DNA from: Kribbella sp. NBC_01245
Lineage (GTDB): Bacteria > Actinomycetota > Actinomycetes > Propionibacteriales > Kribbellaceae
Assembly (NCBI RefSeq): GCF_036226525.1
Contig: NZ_CP108487.1
Coordinates: forward strand, 8,432,001 to 8,496,000
Length of the DNA: 64,000 nucleotides
Direction of reading: 5' to 3'
Positions 40,907-49,753 of the stretch are shown piece by piece (within the stretch, counting starts at the first letter, position 1; the number at the start of each line of letters is the position of its first letter). The notes beneath the pieces are model-generated. The model had not been told where the DNA came from and ran no database searches. It saw nothing but the letters and a program-made list of their open reading frames with translations. The position numbers and the translations under genes are program-made.

Positions 40907-43900
40907 GTGATCCAAGAATCCGAATGCGCCGCGTGTGGCGCCGTCAGTTCCGCCGGTGATCGCTTCTGCCGTTCGTGTGGCGTGGTGCTGACGGCTGCCG
41001 ATACCGAGCCGGAAGCGCGCAAGACGGTCGTCGTACTCTTCATCGATCTGGTCGGTTCCACCACGCTCGCCGAGCAACTCGATCCCGAGGTCCTCCGGCG
41101 CGTGCTCGACCGGTACTACAAGGCCTGCGCGGGCTGTATCGCGGAACATCTCGGCGTGGTCGAGAAGTACATCGGTGACGCGATCATGGCCGTTTTCGGG
41201 GTGCCGGTCAGCCGCGAGGACGACGCGATCCGGGCCGTGCGCGCCGGCCACGCGGCCGTGCGGCTGGTGCAGGAGCTTGGCGCCGAGCTGCGCCTGCCGG
41301 GTGTTCGGCTGAACGCGCATTGCGGGATCAGCGCGGGTGAAGCAGTGGTCATCAGCGCGCCGGGCGTCCACCTCCGGGTGATCGGGGACACCGTCAATAC
41401 CGCGAGCCGGCTGGAGACGGCTGCCGGGCCCGGGGAGGTGCTGGTGAACGCCGAGGTGGCCCAGGTGGTCGGCCGGCACGCGCAGCTCGAGGAAATGGCC
41501 GCGTTGCCGTTGCGGGGCAAGGCGCTGCCAGTGCCGGCCTGGCGAGTGATCGCGTTGCGCGATGACGCGATTCCCGCCGATCGGACCGAGCTGATAGGCC
41601 GGGAGCTGGAGGCGTCCGCGCTGCGCGAGTGCTTCCGCCGGGTGATAGCGGAGTCGACCTGCCGGCAGGCCGTCGTCCTTGGTGCGCCTGGGCTCGGCAA
41701 GTCCCGGCTGGTCCGCGAATTCGCCGAAGGCGCCCAGCAGGCGCTCGTTTTGACAGGGCGTTGCGAGTCGTACGGCAAGGACATCACGTACCTGCCGCTC
41801 GCCTCGATGTTGCTCGAGTCGTTGCCCGGCGGCTGGGAGCGGATCAGCGCCTTGCTCAGTGGGGACGACGTTGCGCGGCATGCATTGCGATGTCTGTCCA
41901 CAGTCCTCGGCCGCGATCCAGGCGACCAGCGGCCGGTGGGCGTCGAGGAGATCTCGTGGGCGGTCAATCACCTCTTCCGTGCCCTGGCCGGGCTGCGGCC
42001 GCTGGTACTCGTCTGGGAGGACCTGCACTGGGCCGAACCGACGTTGCTCGCTTTGGTGGACGACCTTCGCAGCCGGTTGTACGACGTGCCGGTGCTGGTC
42101 GTCTGCGTAGCCCGGACCGAGGTGCTGGACGTCAAGCCCGGCTGGGCGGTCGATTGCGATACGAAGGTGCAGCTCGAACCACTCGGTGAGTCCGACACCC
42201 TGCAGCTGGTGGTTGGCCTGATGGCCGACGTACACGCGCAAGCCGCGGACCAGGTCATCACCAGGCTTGCGCGTGCCTGCGAGGGCAATCCGTTGTTCGC
42301 GACGCTGATGGTCGACGTATCGGCGGAGCGCAGCCTGACGGTAGTGCCCGCGAGTGTGTCCGCCGTTCTGCGGGCCCGGATCGACGCGTTGCCGCCGGCC
42401 GAGCGGCAAGTGGCTCGCTGGGCGGCGGTTGGTGGGCCCGATGTCGGTGCCGACGTACTGCGGGTGCTCGGGTCGGATGCGGCCGACCTTCAAACCGGAC
42501 TCGCTGGTCTGCTTCGGCGCGGAATCCTGGAGCAGGTGTCGGCCGGCAGATACCGGTTCGCCCAAACACTCCTGCACGACACGGCGTACAAGATGACGGC
42601 CAAGACGCTTCGCGCCCGCTGGCATGCGTTGCTGGCGGAGGCCCAGGGCGGCGGCACGGACACCGGGATGTACCACGCCGAGGCGGCCTGTCTGTTGCTG
42701 CGCGAGATCGATCCACAAGACGTACGACTTCCCTGGCTGGCCGAGGTGGCCGTCGAACGGTTGTCGGCACTCGGCACCGTTTCGCTGCACCGGAAGGACC
42801 TCAGCGCGTCCATCGCCTTGCTGGAGCGGGCGCTCGCGCTGCTCGAGCCGAGTGCGGAGCGCTATCCGGGAGTCGCCTTGCGATTGAGCGACGCCTTGGT
42901 CGCCGCGGGGGATACCGAGCGGGCTCAACAGGTATTGCGCGAAGGTCAGTCCGTCTGCACGCAGTGGCATGGCGGCCGCACAATGCGGCTTCAGCACGGG
43001 ATCGTCCTGTTGAGGCTTGGCGTGCTCGGCGCGGCGGCCGCTGAAGGGCTGATCGACGAGGTCGGCCGGGATCTGGCGGTTGGGCCCGGGACCGATCTCG
43101 ACTGGTCTTTGTGGCATCAGTTTCGCGGCTTGTACGAGTTGAGCCGAGGCCAGATCGGTGCTGCCGAGGAGGAGTTGCGGCACGCGCTAGTACGGTCGGA
43201 GGCGCTCGGTGATCGCTACAGCGCGGACCGCCTGCTCGGTGCCTTGTGCGAGTTGTCCCAGTGGTCGCCGACGTCGGTGCGGACGGCGTTGCAGCTGTGC
43301 TCGGAGCTCGCTGTGCGGTTCGAGGCCGACCGGTTGTTGCTGATCCCGGTGCTGACCACGCGGGCGCGGCTGCTCGCGTTGATCGGTGAGGTCGACGAGG
43401 CTCGGGTGGTGCTGGCGGCGGCTCGGCGGCACGCGAACGATCTGCGCGCCGCGCTGGCGGGTATCGCGGTCGCCCAGGTGGACGCGTTGATCAGCGCGAT
43501 GATCGGCGAGCATGAGCAGGCGGCCCGGCAGTTCGCCGAAGCGACCGAGGCGTTGCGGCAGCAGGGGCACATCGTCGCGGCGCTCACGCTCGACGTCTAC
43601 ACCGCACGGGAACTGCTGGGAGCCGGCCGGCCGGCCGAGGCCGCGACCGCGATCGCCCGGATCAGCGCTCGCGATGACCACGAAAGTCTCGACGTACGGG
43701 CAAGGACTTGGCTTGCGCTCGTCCAAGCCCGTTTGGCCTGCGCGGACGGCGACATCGCTGCCGGCCTGGTGCTGGCCGCCGACGCGGTCGAGTCGATCAG
43801 CACCGACGACCCGTACCTGCTGGGCGACGCCTGGTTCGAGTACGCCGTGGTGCTGGCGATCGCCGGGCGAACCGAGGACGCGCTGGCGGCCGCCGATCGT

Positions 43901-43993
43901 GCGCTGGGCAGCTACGTCAGCAAGGGCGCGACCCGGTCGGCCGAGCAGGTGCGCGGCTGGATCCGGGCGACCGAGGGAGGAGCGCGGCGATGA
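40907..43993 (+). CDS. Class III nucleotide cyclase / AAA ATPase / TPR regulator
   Basis: A 1028-residue multidomain protein; GTG follows CGAGGAGGCTGACC. Zinc ribbon at 6-25 (CAACG-, FCRSCG). Class III cyclase at about 37-200 with FIDLVGSTTLAEQLD and EKYIGDAIMAVFG (both metal Asp present) and NTASRLE, so it may make cAMP. AAA/STAND ATPase from about 225, Walker A GAPGLGKS, Walker B LVLVWEDLHWAEP. The last 400 residues are TPR-like helices. Such proteins are signal-integrating regulators. It lies inside the peptide operon, 34 bases after peptide 2, and overlaps the protease gene. Confidence 0.88.
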   Translation: MIQESECAACGAVSSAGDRFCRSCGVVLTAADTEPEARKTVVVLFIDLVGSTTLAEQLDPEVLRRVLDRYYKACAGCIAEHLGVVEKYIGDAIMAVFGVPVSREDDAIRAVRAGHAAVRLVQELGAELRLPGVRLNAHCGISAGEAVVISAPGVHLRVIGDTVNTASRLETAAGPGEVLVNAEVAQVVGRHAQLEEMAALPLRGKALPVPAWRVIALRDDAIPADRTELIGRELEASALRECFRRVIAESTCRQAVVLGAPGLGKSRLVREFAEGAQQALVLTGRCESYGKDITYLPLASMLLESLPGGWERISALLSGDDVARHALRCLSTVLGRDPGDQRPVGVEEISWAVNHLFRALAGLRPLVLVWEDLHWAEPTLLALVDDLRSRLYDVPVLVVCVARTEVLDVKPGWAVDCDTKVQLEPLGESDTLQLVVGLMADVHAQAADQVITRLARACEGNPLFATLMVDVSAERSLTVVPASVSAVLRARIDALPPAERQVARWAAVGGPDVGADVLRVLGSDAADLQTGLAGLLRRGILEQVSAGRYRFAQTLLHDTAYKMTAKTLRARWHALLAEAQGGGTDTGMYHAEAACLLLREIDPQDVRLPWLAEVAVERLSALGTVSLHRKDLSASIALLERALALLEPSAERYPGVALRLSDALVAAGDTERAQQVLREGQSVCTQWHGGRTMRLQHGIVLLRLGVLGAAAAEGLIDEVGRDLAVGPGTDLDWSLWHQFRGLYELSRGQIGAAEEELRHALVRSEALGDRYSADRLLGALCELSQWSPTSVRTALQLCSELAVRFEADRLLLIPVLTTRARLLALIGEVDEARVVLAAARRHANDLRAALAGIAVAQVDALISAMIGEHEQAARQFAEATEALRQQGHIVAALTLDVYTARELLGAGRPAEAATAIARISARDDHESLDVRARTWLALVQARLACADGDIAAGLVLAADAVESISTDDPYLLGDAWFEYAVVLAIAGRTEDALAAADRALGSYVSKGATRSAEQVRGWIRATEGGARR

Positions 43994-44862
43994 CCATGCC
44001 ATGGCGGGGGACCGGCGTCGAGCAGTTCCCGGGCGTTCCGGCCTGGGGAGCGCCCACGTCGCGTCGACCACCCGAGCCATTTCCGGTGGTGCCGCTCGGC
44101 GGGATCGACCCTCAGTGGGCGTGGGGAGGTGCGGACGGCAGCGGCGTACGGGTGTGCATCCTGGACAGTGGAGTGGACGCGTCCCACCCACTCGTCGGTG
44201 GTGTCGAAGGCGCGTTCTCGATCGTGCTCGACGACACCGGCGCGCTCGCGGTGGCGGCGGTCGAGCCGGCGGACTCGGCCGGACACGGCACGGCTTGTGC
44301 GGGCATCATCCGCTCGATCGCGCCGGCCGCGGCGATCACCTCCATGCGGGTGTTGACCGACGCCGCGACCGGCACTGGTCATGCCCTGCTGACCGGGCTC
44401 GACTGGGCGATCAACGAAGGCTTCGACGTGATCAACCTGTCGCTGGCCACGACCAAGGCGGACTACATTCTCGCGCTCTACGAACTCGCGGATCGGGCCT
44501 ATTTCCGTCGCTGCACGCTCGTGGTGTCCGCGCACAACCTGCCGGTCCGCAGTTTCCCCTGGCCGTTCGCCGCGGTGCTCTCGGTCGCCAGCCACGACCA
44601 GGAGGACCCGATGCTGCACTACTACAACCCCGCGCCACCGGTGGAGTTCCTGGCCCGCGGCGTCGCCGTCCCGGTCGCGTGGGCCAACGGCAAGGTGGTG
44701 CGCAGTACCGGCAACAGCTTTGCCAGCCCGCATATCGCCGGGCTGTGCGCGTTGATCCTGGGCAAACACCCGTGGCTGACCCCGGCACAGCTGAAATCCG
44801 TGCTCTACCTCACCGCCCGCAATGTCACCGACTCGTCAGGAGAAGACCATGTCCCTGCTTGA
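43990..44862 (+). CDS. Subtilisin-like (S8) protease without signal peptide
   Basis: A 290-residue subtilase with the full catalytic set: D59 (CILDSGVDASHP), H99 (GHGTACAGII), oxyanion Asn183 (SAHNLP) and S243 (GNSFASPHIAG). No signal peptide or prodomain is seen, so it acts in the cytoplasm. In peptide gene clusters such subtilases remove leaders; here the GQ-bounded leader of peptide 1 is the obvious candidate substrate. The ATG overlaps the cyclase stop (ATGA), and the next gene overlaps its end by 14 bases. Confidence 0.9.
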   Translation: MTMPWRGTGVEQFPGVPAWGAPTSRRPPEPFPVVPLGGIDPQWAWGGADGSGVRVCILDSGVDASHPLVGGVEGAFSIVLDDTGALAVAAVEPADSAGHGTACAGIIRSIAPAAAITSMRVLTDAATGTGHALLTGLDWAINEGFDVINLSLATTKADYILALYELADRAYFRRCTLVVSAHNLPVRSFPWPFAAVLSVASHDQEDPMLHYYNPAPPVEFLARGVAVPVAWANGKVVRSTGNSFASPHIAGLCALILGKHPWLTPAQLKSVLYLTARNVTDSSGEDHVPA

Positions 44863-45499
44863 CTTCGCCCTGCCGAACTCCCGGCCGGACAGCCGGATGA
44901 TGCTCACCGAGCGCCAGCTGCTGCAATCGGTCGTCGAGATCGCCCGGCACGTGTTCAGCGCGATGGCCTCGTCGGTCTTCCTGATCGACGCGGAGACCAG
45001 GGAGCTGGTCTTCGAGGCGGTTGCGGGTGAAGGTGAAGGCCAGTTGCCCGGCACCAGGTTCGCGCCGGGCACCGGCATCGTGGGCTGGGTGGCGAGCAGC
45101 GGCCAGTCGATCTTCGTGGACGACCTGGCCGACAACGATCTGTTCGCGCGGTCAGCCGCGGAATCCACCGGGTACGTGCCGTCGAGCCTGATGGCGGCAC
45201 CACTGATCCGGCGCGGTGACTGCATCGGCGTACTGGAGGTGCTCGATCCCGCCGACCGGAGCCGCGGCGGACTGGTCGACCTGGATCTGCTTGCCCTGCT
45301 CGCATCGCAGGCGTCGATCGGTCTCGATCTGCTGGTGCGGGCCCGATCCACCGACGGTGGCGGCGGCAGCTTGACCACCGGTCAGGAGGCGTTGGTCGCT
45401 CGCGTGACGTCCGGCGTACGGTCGGCCTCCCCGGAGATCGCGGCTGTGGTCCTGACCATGCTCACCGCGGTCGATGACATCCTCAGCCGATCCGCTTGA
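44849..45499 (+). CDS. GAF-domain protein
   Basis: A 216-residue protein with one GAF domain at about 20-160 (LQSVVEIARHVFSAMASSVFLIDAETRELVFEAVAGEGEG, PGTGIVGWVASSGQSIFVDDL, SLMAAPLIRRGDCIGVLEVLD). No kinase, cyclase or HTH is attached. GAF domains bind cyclic nucleotides, haem or small ligands; with a cyclase gene in the same operon, cyclic-nucleotide sensing is a reasonable guess, not shown. ATG 44849 follows GGAGAAGACC. Confidence 0.85.
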   Translation: MSLLDFALPNSRPDSRMMLTERQLLQSVVEIARHVFSAMASSVFLIDAETRELVFEAVAGEGEGQLPGTRFAPGTGIVGWVASSGQSIFVDDLADNDLFARSAAESTGYVPSSLMAAPLIRRGDCIGVLEVLDPADRSRGGLVDLDLLALLASQASIGLDLLVRARSTDGGGGSLTTGQEALVARVTSGVRSASPEIAAVVLTMLTAVDDILSRSA

Positions 45500-46520
45500 C
45501 GGTTCTCCGCTGCTGGTCCATCAGCTGGCCGATCCCTTCACCCTCGACCTGCTCCCGGGCCAGGCAGTGGCAGCAGGTTGCGGGTACGCCGGCCCGGGCC
45601 AGGTTGTGCTGCTCAGCCGGTCGGTCGATGCCGAGTTCAACGACTTGCAGGTACGGCTCGATCGGCTCGGCGTACCCAGCCTGCGGATCGACGCCGATCG
45701 GCTCGGGGATTTGCGGCTGACCGTCGAGGCACGCCCCACGGTGGTCTGGTGCCGGCGTTTCACTCGTACGGCGATGCCCGGCGGAACGGCGATCGATGCC
45801 TTGCGCAACGACTCGTGGATCGCCGTGGCGAACCATCTGACCCGCCTCGCGGTGACGTCGTTGCCCGGGGCCCCGATCGGCGTACTCGATCAGCTGGCCG
45901 GTGCGCGCGCGTTGGGCATCGCCGTACCGGCAACAATCGTGACCACCACTCCGGCCGAAGCGGTCGCGACCCTGCCGGGTGACCGCGTTGTGCTGAAGGT
46001 GATCGAGTCGCATTTCGTCGAGCCGTTGCCCGGTCGCCTGTACGGCGTCTTCGCCGAAGTCGTCGAACGTCGCGACCTGATGCGCCGGCCGCCGCCCGGG
46101 ATGCCCTTGATCATGCAGGAGTTCGTGCCCCACGAGGCCGAGCAGCGCGTGTACTACTGCCTCGGCCGGATGCTTGCCTTCGAGATCCGCAAGTCGAGCC
46201 CGGCGGCTCCTTGGTCGGACCAGGCCTCGGTGCTGGTCCGTCCGGTCGAGGTCCGCTCGTCGATCGCGACCGCGGTCAGCTCGATGGCCGACGCGTGGAG
46301 CCTGCGGTTCGGCGCTTTCGACTTCCTCCTGGCGGACGGTGTGCCGGTGTTCCTGGAGGTCAACCTGACCGGCGATTGGCGCTGGTACGAGTCGAAGGCC
46401 GGCAACCGCGCAGTCTCCGCGATGACAGCCGCCGCAATTCTCGACCTCCATCTCCGCGCGGGGGGAGCCGTCCATCCGCAGCCATCTGGATTCGACCTCC
46501 TGTCCTTCTTGACCACCTAG
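45474..46520 (+). CDS. ATP-grasp ligase (graspetide-synthetase-like)
   Basis: A 348-residue protein overlapping the GAF gene by 26 bases. The N-terminal part (VVLLSRSVDAEFNDLQVRLDRLG, VVWCRRF) and central ATP-grasp region (DRVVLKVIESHFVEP, MQEFVPHEAEQRVYYCLG) lead to the metal-binding VFLEVNLTGDWRWYESKAGN, which resembles the ends of MvdD/TvdA-type enzymes forming ester or amide links in peptides. Such enzymes use Asp/Glu side chains and Ser/Thr/Lys; peptide 1 offers Glu and Thr near its end. Ligation of another molecule to a C-terminus is equally possible. It closes the operon. Confidence 0.85.
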   Translation: MTSSADPLDGSPLLVHQLADPFTLDLLPGQAVAAGCGYAGPGQVVLLSRSVDAEFNDLQVRLDRLGVPSLRIDADRLGDLRLTVEARPTVVWCRRFTRTAMPGGTAIDALRNDSWIAVANHLTRLAVTSLPGAPIGVLDQLAGARALGIAVPATIVTTTPAEAVATLPGDRVVLKVIESHFVEPLPGRLYGVFAEVVERRDLMRRPPPGMPLIMQEFVPHEAEQRVYYCLGRMLAFEIRKSSPAAPWSDQASVLVRPVEVRSSIATAVSSMADAWSLRFGAFDFLLADGVPVFLEVNLTGDWRWYESKAGNRAVSAMTAAAILDLHLRAGGAVHPQPSGFDLLSFLTT

Positions 46521-46624
46521 TTTCGTGGATTCTGCTGGTCGTTCTTCCTGGCGATCCGGCACCCCGCCGATAGCGTGTGGGGGATTCGCAAGCAGTGCTC
46601 TGCCCGAGCTAAGGACTGATTCGA

Positions 46625-47602
46625 TTGCGAAGACTGGCCATTGCCGCCCTCACCGCCGCGACCCTCTGCATCAGCAACCCGGCCATGGCCGCGGTCATCG
46701 CCTGGCCCGGCGCTTCGACGGTCACCGTTGCTGACGGGACGAACGTCCTTGGTGGCAACCTGAGTGGCTTGTCGTTCCAGACGCCGAGTGTGTTGTGGGC
46801 GGTGAAGAACGGGCCGAGCAAGCTCTATCGGCTCACGCCCAACGGCTCGACCTGGCGTCCCGACTCCTCCAACGGCTGGTCGAGGGGCAAGACGCTGCGG
46901 TACGGCGACGGCACCGGCGAGCCCGATGCCGAGGGCGTGGTGGTCACCCCCGACGGGATGTTCGTGGCCACCGAGCGCGATGGCGGCGGCGACAGCAAGC
47001 CCGCGATTCTCCGGTACGACGTCACCTCCTCGGCCACCTCGCTCAACGCGACCGCCGAGTGGGACCTCACGGCCGACCTACCCGAGGTGGGCGCCAACGA
47101 CGGACTCGAGGCCATCTCGTGGATCCCGGACGCCTTCCTCACCGCGAACGGCTTCCGCGACGAGAACACCGGTAGCGCCTACGACCCCGCCTCATACCCG
47201 GGCCACGGCACCGGCCTGTACTTCGCCGGCCTCGAAGCCGACGGCGTGATCTACGTCTACGCCCTCAACCAGTCCGGCGACGACTTCACCCGAATCGCCA
47301 CCATCGACAGCGGTTTCGGCACGGTGATGGACCTCGAGTTCGAGCCGCCGACCGGCCGACTGTGGGTGGTCTGCGACAACACCTGCTCCGGCCGTACGAC
47401 AACACTCGCGCTCAACGCCGAAGGCACGTTCGCCGCCACGGCCACCTACAACCGCCCGTCCGGCATGGCCAACCTCAACAACGAAGGCTTCGCCATCTCC
47501 CCAACCTGCACTTCAGGCCGCAAACCCGTCACCTGGGCCGACGACGGCAACACCGCCGGCCACGCCCTCCGCACCGGCACCCTCCCCTGCACCACGAGCT
47601 AA
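46625..47602 (+). CDS. Secreted protein, esterase-like/beta-propeller
   Basis: A 325-residue exported protein beginning with TTG: signal peptide MRRLAIAALTAATLCISN, cleavage after AMA. The mature part has repeated strands of a propeller (TPSVLWAVKNGPSKLYRLTP, EGVVVTPDGMFVATERDGGGDSKPAILRYDV, LEFEPPTGRLWVVCDNTC) as in the esterase-like domain of phytase-type proteins. Enzyme activity cannot be read from the sequence. It is downstream of the peptide operon by 104 bases and probably independent. Confidence 0.75.
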   Translation: MRRLAIAALTAATLCISNPAMAAVIAWPGASTVTVADGTNVLGGNLSGLSFQTPSVLWAVKNGPSKLYRLTPNGSTWRPDSSNGWSRGKTLRYGDGTGEPDAEGVVVTPDGMFVATERDGGGDSKPAILRYDVTSSATSLNATAEWDLTADLPEVGANDGLEAISWIPDAFLTANGFRDENTGSAYDPASYPGHGTGLYFAGLEADGVIYVYALNQSGDDFTRIATIDSGFGTVMDLEFEPPTGRLWVVCDNTCSGRTTTLALNAEGTFAATATYNRPSGMANLNNEGFAISPTCTSGRKPVTWADDGNTAGHALRTGTLPCTTS

Positions 47603-47716
47603 CCTCGGCGCGTCGATCGCGGCCTGGCGCGCACGGCCGATTCTCCCGACGACAAAGCGACGGTTATCCCCTCATCTCCTGGGTTCCGGTACCAAATAAC
47701 CGGCCCGCGGGCGTTG

Positions 47717-48699
47717 TCAAGCTGCTTGGAGTCGTTCGGTGTCTTTTGCTGGGGTGCCGGTTTTGGGGAGGTTGATGCCGACGGTCGCGGCGGGTGCGGG
47801 TGTGTAGGGGCGGTGTCGGAATCGTTCGGGGTGGGCGTTGTAGTAGGCCTGTTGTGTTTGGTGGCGTTGTTGCCAGCGGTGGCGCCAGGTGCCGTTGTGG
47901 ACCTCGTTGGGTGAGAACAGCGCGATCCCGGAGTGCTTGTGTTCGTGGTTGTACCAAGGCACGTAGGTGGCGAGGTGGGCGCGGGCCTGGTCGAGGTTTT
48001 GGAAGGTGCCGGGGTAGTTGGGCCGGTACTTCATGGTGCGGAACTCTGATTCGGAGAATGGGTTGTCGTTAGAGACCCGGGGCCGGTTGTGGGTCTGGGC
48101 GATACCGGCCTTGGCGAGTAGCTTTTTGAGGTCGTTGGAGCGCATCGCGGGTCCGGAGTCGGAGTGCACGGCCCGTGGTAGTCCGTGTTCGGCGAAGGCG
48201 CGCTCGAACATTTCGACGGCCAGGTGGTCGGCCTCGCGGTCTTCGACTCTCCAGCCGACGATGGTGCGGGAGTAGATGTCGATGATCGAGTAGGCCTTGA
48301 ACGTGATGCCCCGCCATGGGGAGCGCAGGTCGGTGATGTCCCAGGACCAGACCTGCCCGGGCCCGGTCGCTTCCAGCACCGGCATTTCACGCGGGGTCTT
48401 CGCGCCCGGCGAGTGGGCGCGACCGGCCGCAGGGACTGGTCAGGAATGCCGGCGGCGATCCGCCACCACGACCGCCGCGACGCGAGCATCACCCCCGCAT
48501 CCCAGGCCGAGGCGAAGGCATGATCGACGGAGTTACCGGCCGCCCATGCCGCGGTGATCCTGGCTGCGATCAGGACACAATCAGCCGCAGGGATCCGCGA
48601 CGGATAGGCCCGCTGCTTTTGCGGCACCGGATCAGCCACCGGCTTACGCGGGCTGGTCCGGTAGTGCCACGTCGAGCGTGACACCCCGGCGATCTCCAA
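47717..48699 (-). pseudogene. IS3-type transposase OrfB, frameshifted
   Basis: The N-terminal half (MEIAGVSRSTWHYR and AAGNSVDHAFASAWDAG to SLRPVAPTRRA) and the C-terminal rve half (PVLEATGPGQVWSWDITDLRSP onward) are in different frames; a one-base change near 48400-48420 would join them. The catalytic DDE is complete in the second half: Asp in WSWDITDL, Asp in VHSDSGPAM, Glu in NDNPFSESEF. Programmed shifting normally occurs between orfA and orfB, not inside orfB, so this is inactivation or a sequencing error. Confidence 0.8.
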
Positions 48700-48758
48700 C
48701 GCGCGACGTTGTGACCCGAGCTGGCCGGTCAGGTCGACGACGAGCTCGTTCTCGCCGG

Positions 48759-49181
48759 TCAGGAACCGGACGGATCGTTCGTCGTCCGGGCATCGGCGGG
48801 CTCGTGCTCGTTCATCGCATGCAAGAGCCCGATAGCTTTTCCCAACGCCTCGTTGGTGCCCTCCAGCTCACGGATCCGTTTGCTCAACTTCGCAACCTCA
48901 GCCGCATGCGCCGCACGCTCAGCCGCCCGCGCTTTCTCCAACGCGGTCCGATTGCCCGAAGGAACACTCATAAGGCCACCTTCTCGCGGAACCAGGCCCC
49001 GGTCGAGATCACCCTCGAACACCCCCGACCGCCACCGCTTCAACCGGTCATACGAAACACCCTGCGCCGCCAACCACGACCGCTTCTGCCCATGCGGCTG
49101 CACGCCATACTCGTGCACGAACTCCCGAATCTCCTCCGCCGTGAACCCCACACTCACCGTCAACACCCTGCTCCTCACCAA
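48759..49181 (-). CDS. IS3-type OrfA
   Basis: About 140 residues from a TTG at 49181, with internal GTG starts possible. It has an HTH (FTAEEIREFVHEYGVQPHGQKRSWLAAQGVSYDRLKRWRSG) and a C-terminal leucine-zipper-like coil (KLSKRIRELEGTNEALGKAIGLLHAMN), the standard make-up of IS3 OrfA. OrfB starts 59 bases downstream in this copy. Confidence 0.8.
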   Translation of the reverse strand: MVRSRVLTVSVGFTAEEIREFVHEYGVQPHGQKRSWLAAQGVSYDRLKRWRSGVFEGDLDRGLVPREGGLMSVPSGNRTALEKARAAERAAHAAEVAKLSKRIRELEGTNEALGKAIGLLHAMNEHEPADARTTNDPSGS

Positions 49182-49238
49182 TCGCGAACTGACTCACAAC
49201 CAGCCTGGCGAAGAGGGCCGGAACCCAGAATCTCAGAC

Positions 49239-49305
49239 GTTAACCGCCAAATGCCGGGTCAACCCCTCAGATCGCGGGGGCTAACCCGCCATCTTGGCGG
49301 TTAAC
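49239..49305. repeat. 12-bp inverted repeat
   Basis: GTTAACCGCCAA (49239-49250) and TTGGCGGTTAAC (49294-49305) are exact inverse copies with a 43-base spacer, just outside the IS3 element. Together with nearby GGTCAACCCC, GGCTAACCC and GGTTAACCCC strings they form a motif-rich, non-coding stretch. Confidence 0.8.
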
Positions 49306-49410
49306 CCCTCCAAATAGGGAAGCGTGGCTCCGCCTCGGGCAGCGCTCGTCCTATTCCGAGGGTCGGCCTCCGGAATGGGGAGTCGACCCGCCAAGTTTGG
49401 CGAGTCCACC

Positions 49411-49442
49411 CCCTATTCCGAGGGTCGACCCGCGGAATAGGG
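49411..49442. repeat. 32-bp palindrome
   Basis: CCCTATTCCG (49411) pairs with CGGAATAGGG (49433), and between them GGGTCGACCC is itself a perfect palindrome. A weaker copy starts at 49351 (CTATTCCGAGGGTCGGC, CCGGAATGGGG). Its role is unknown. Confidence 0.85.
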
Positions 49443-49589
49443 CGATGGCCGGTGGCGTCGGCGGGACCGGTGGGGTTTGGGAGTGGCTGGCCATTCGCGG
49501 GGTGGGTTACCGCCCCGGAATCCGAGGTGGGAACCCACCCGGACGGTGGCTACCCCTCGCCAGGCGAGAGCATTCCGCGACGAAACCCG

Positions 49590-49753
49590 CCATCCGCGAC
49601 GGCACCGCCCCGCCATCCGCGAGCGGTGTCGTCCGGCCACCCGTGAATGGCATCAGCTGGCCATCCGCGACGGCGCCGCTCGCCATCCGACTACGGCACC
49701 ACTCGACCATTCGTGAATGGCATGACCTGGCCGTTCGCCCACGGCACCAGGTG
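49590..49753. repeat. Degenerate tandem repeat, seven units of about 23-24 bp
   Basis: Units begin at 49590, 49613, 49637, 49661, 49683, 49707 and 49731 with CCATCCGCGA, CCATCCGCGA, CCACCCGTGA, CCATCCGCGA, CCATCCGACT, CCATTCGTGA and CCGTTCGCCC, each followed by a GGCACC/GGCATC-like half. There are no unique spacers, so this is not a CRISPR array. Unit length is not a multiple of three, which argues against a repeat protein. Confidence 0.75.

Larger units (their letters stand above)
47678..49229 (-). mobile_element. IS3-type insertion sequence, decayed
   Basis: An orfA/orfB pair on the minus strand lies between the inverted repeats CTGGGTTCCGG (47679-47689) and CCGGAACCCAG (49218-49228). ATCT stands directly outside on both sides, a plausible 4-bp target duplication, giving about 1.55 kb. 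OrfB is frameshifted, so the element is probably dead. End assignment is by eye. Confidence 0.7.

Noticed and set aside
40859..43183. 774-residue minus-strand open frame
   Set aside because: Shadow of the cyclase/AAA/TPR gene on the other strand.
49590..49753. Possible CRISPR array
   Set aside because: Units are contiguous, degenerate and without unique spacers, and no cas genes are present in the window.
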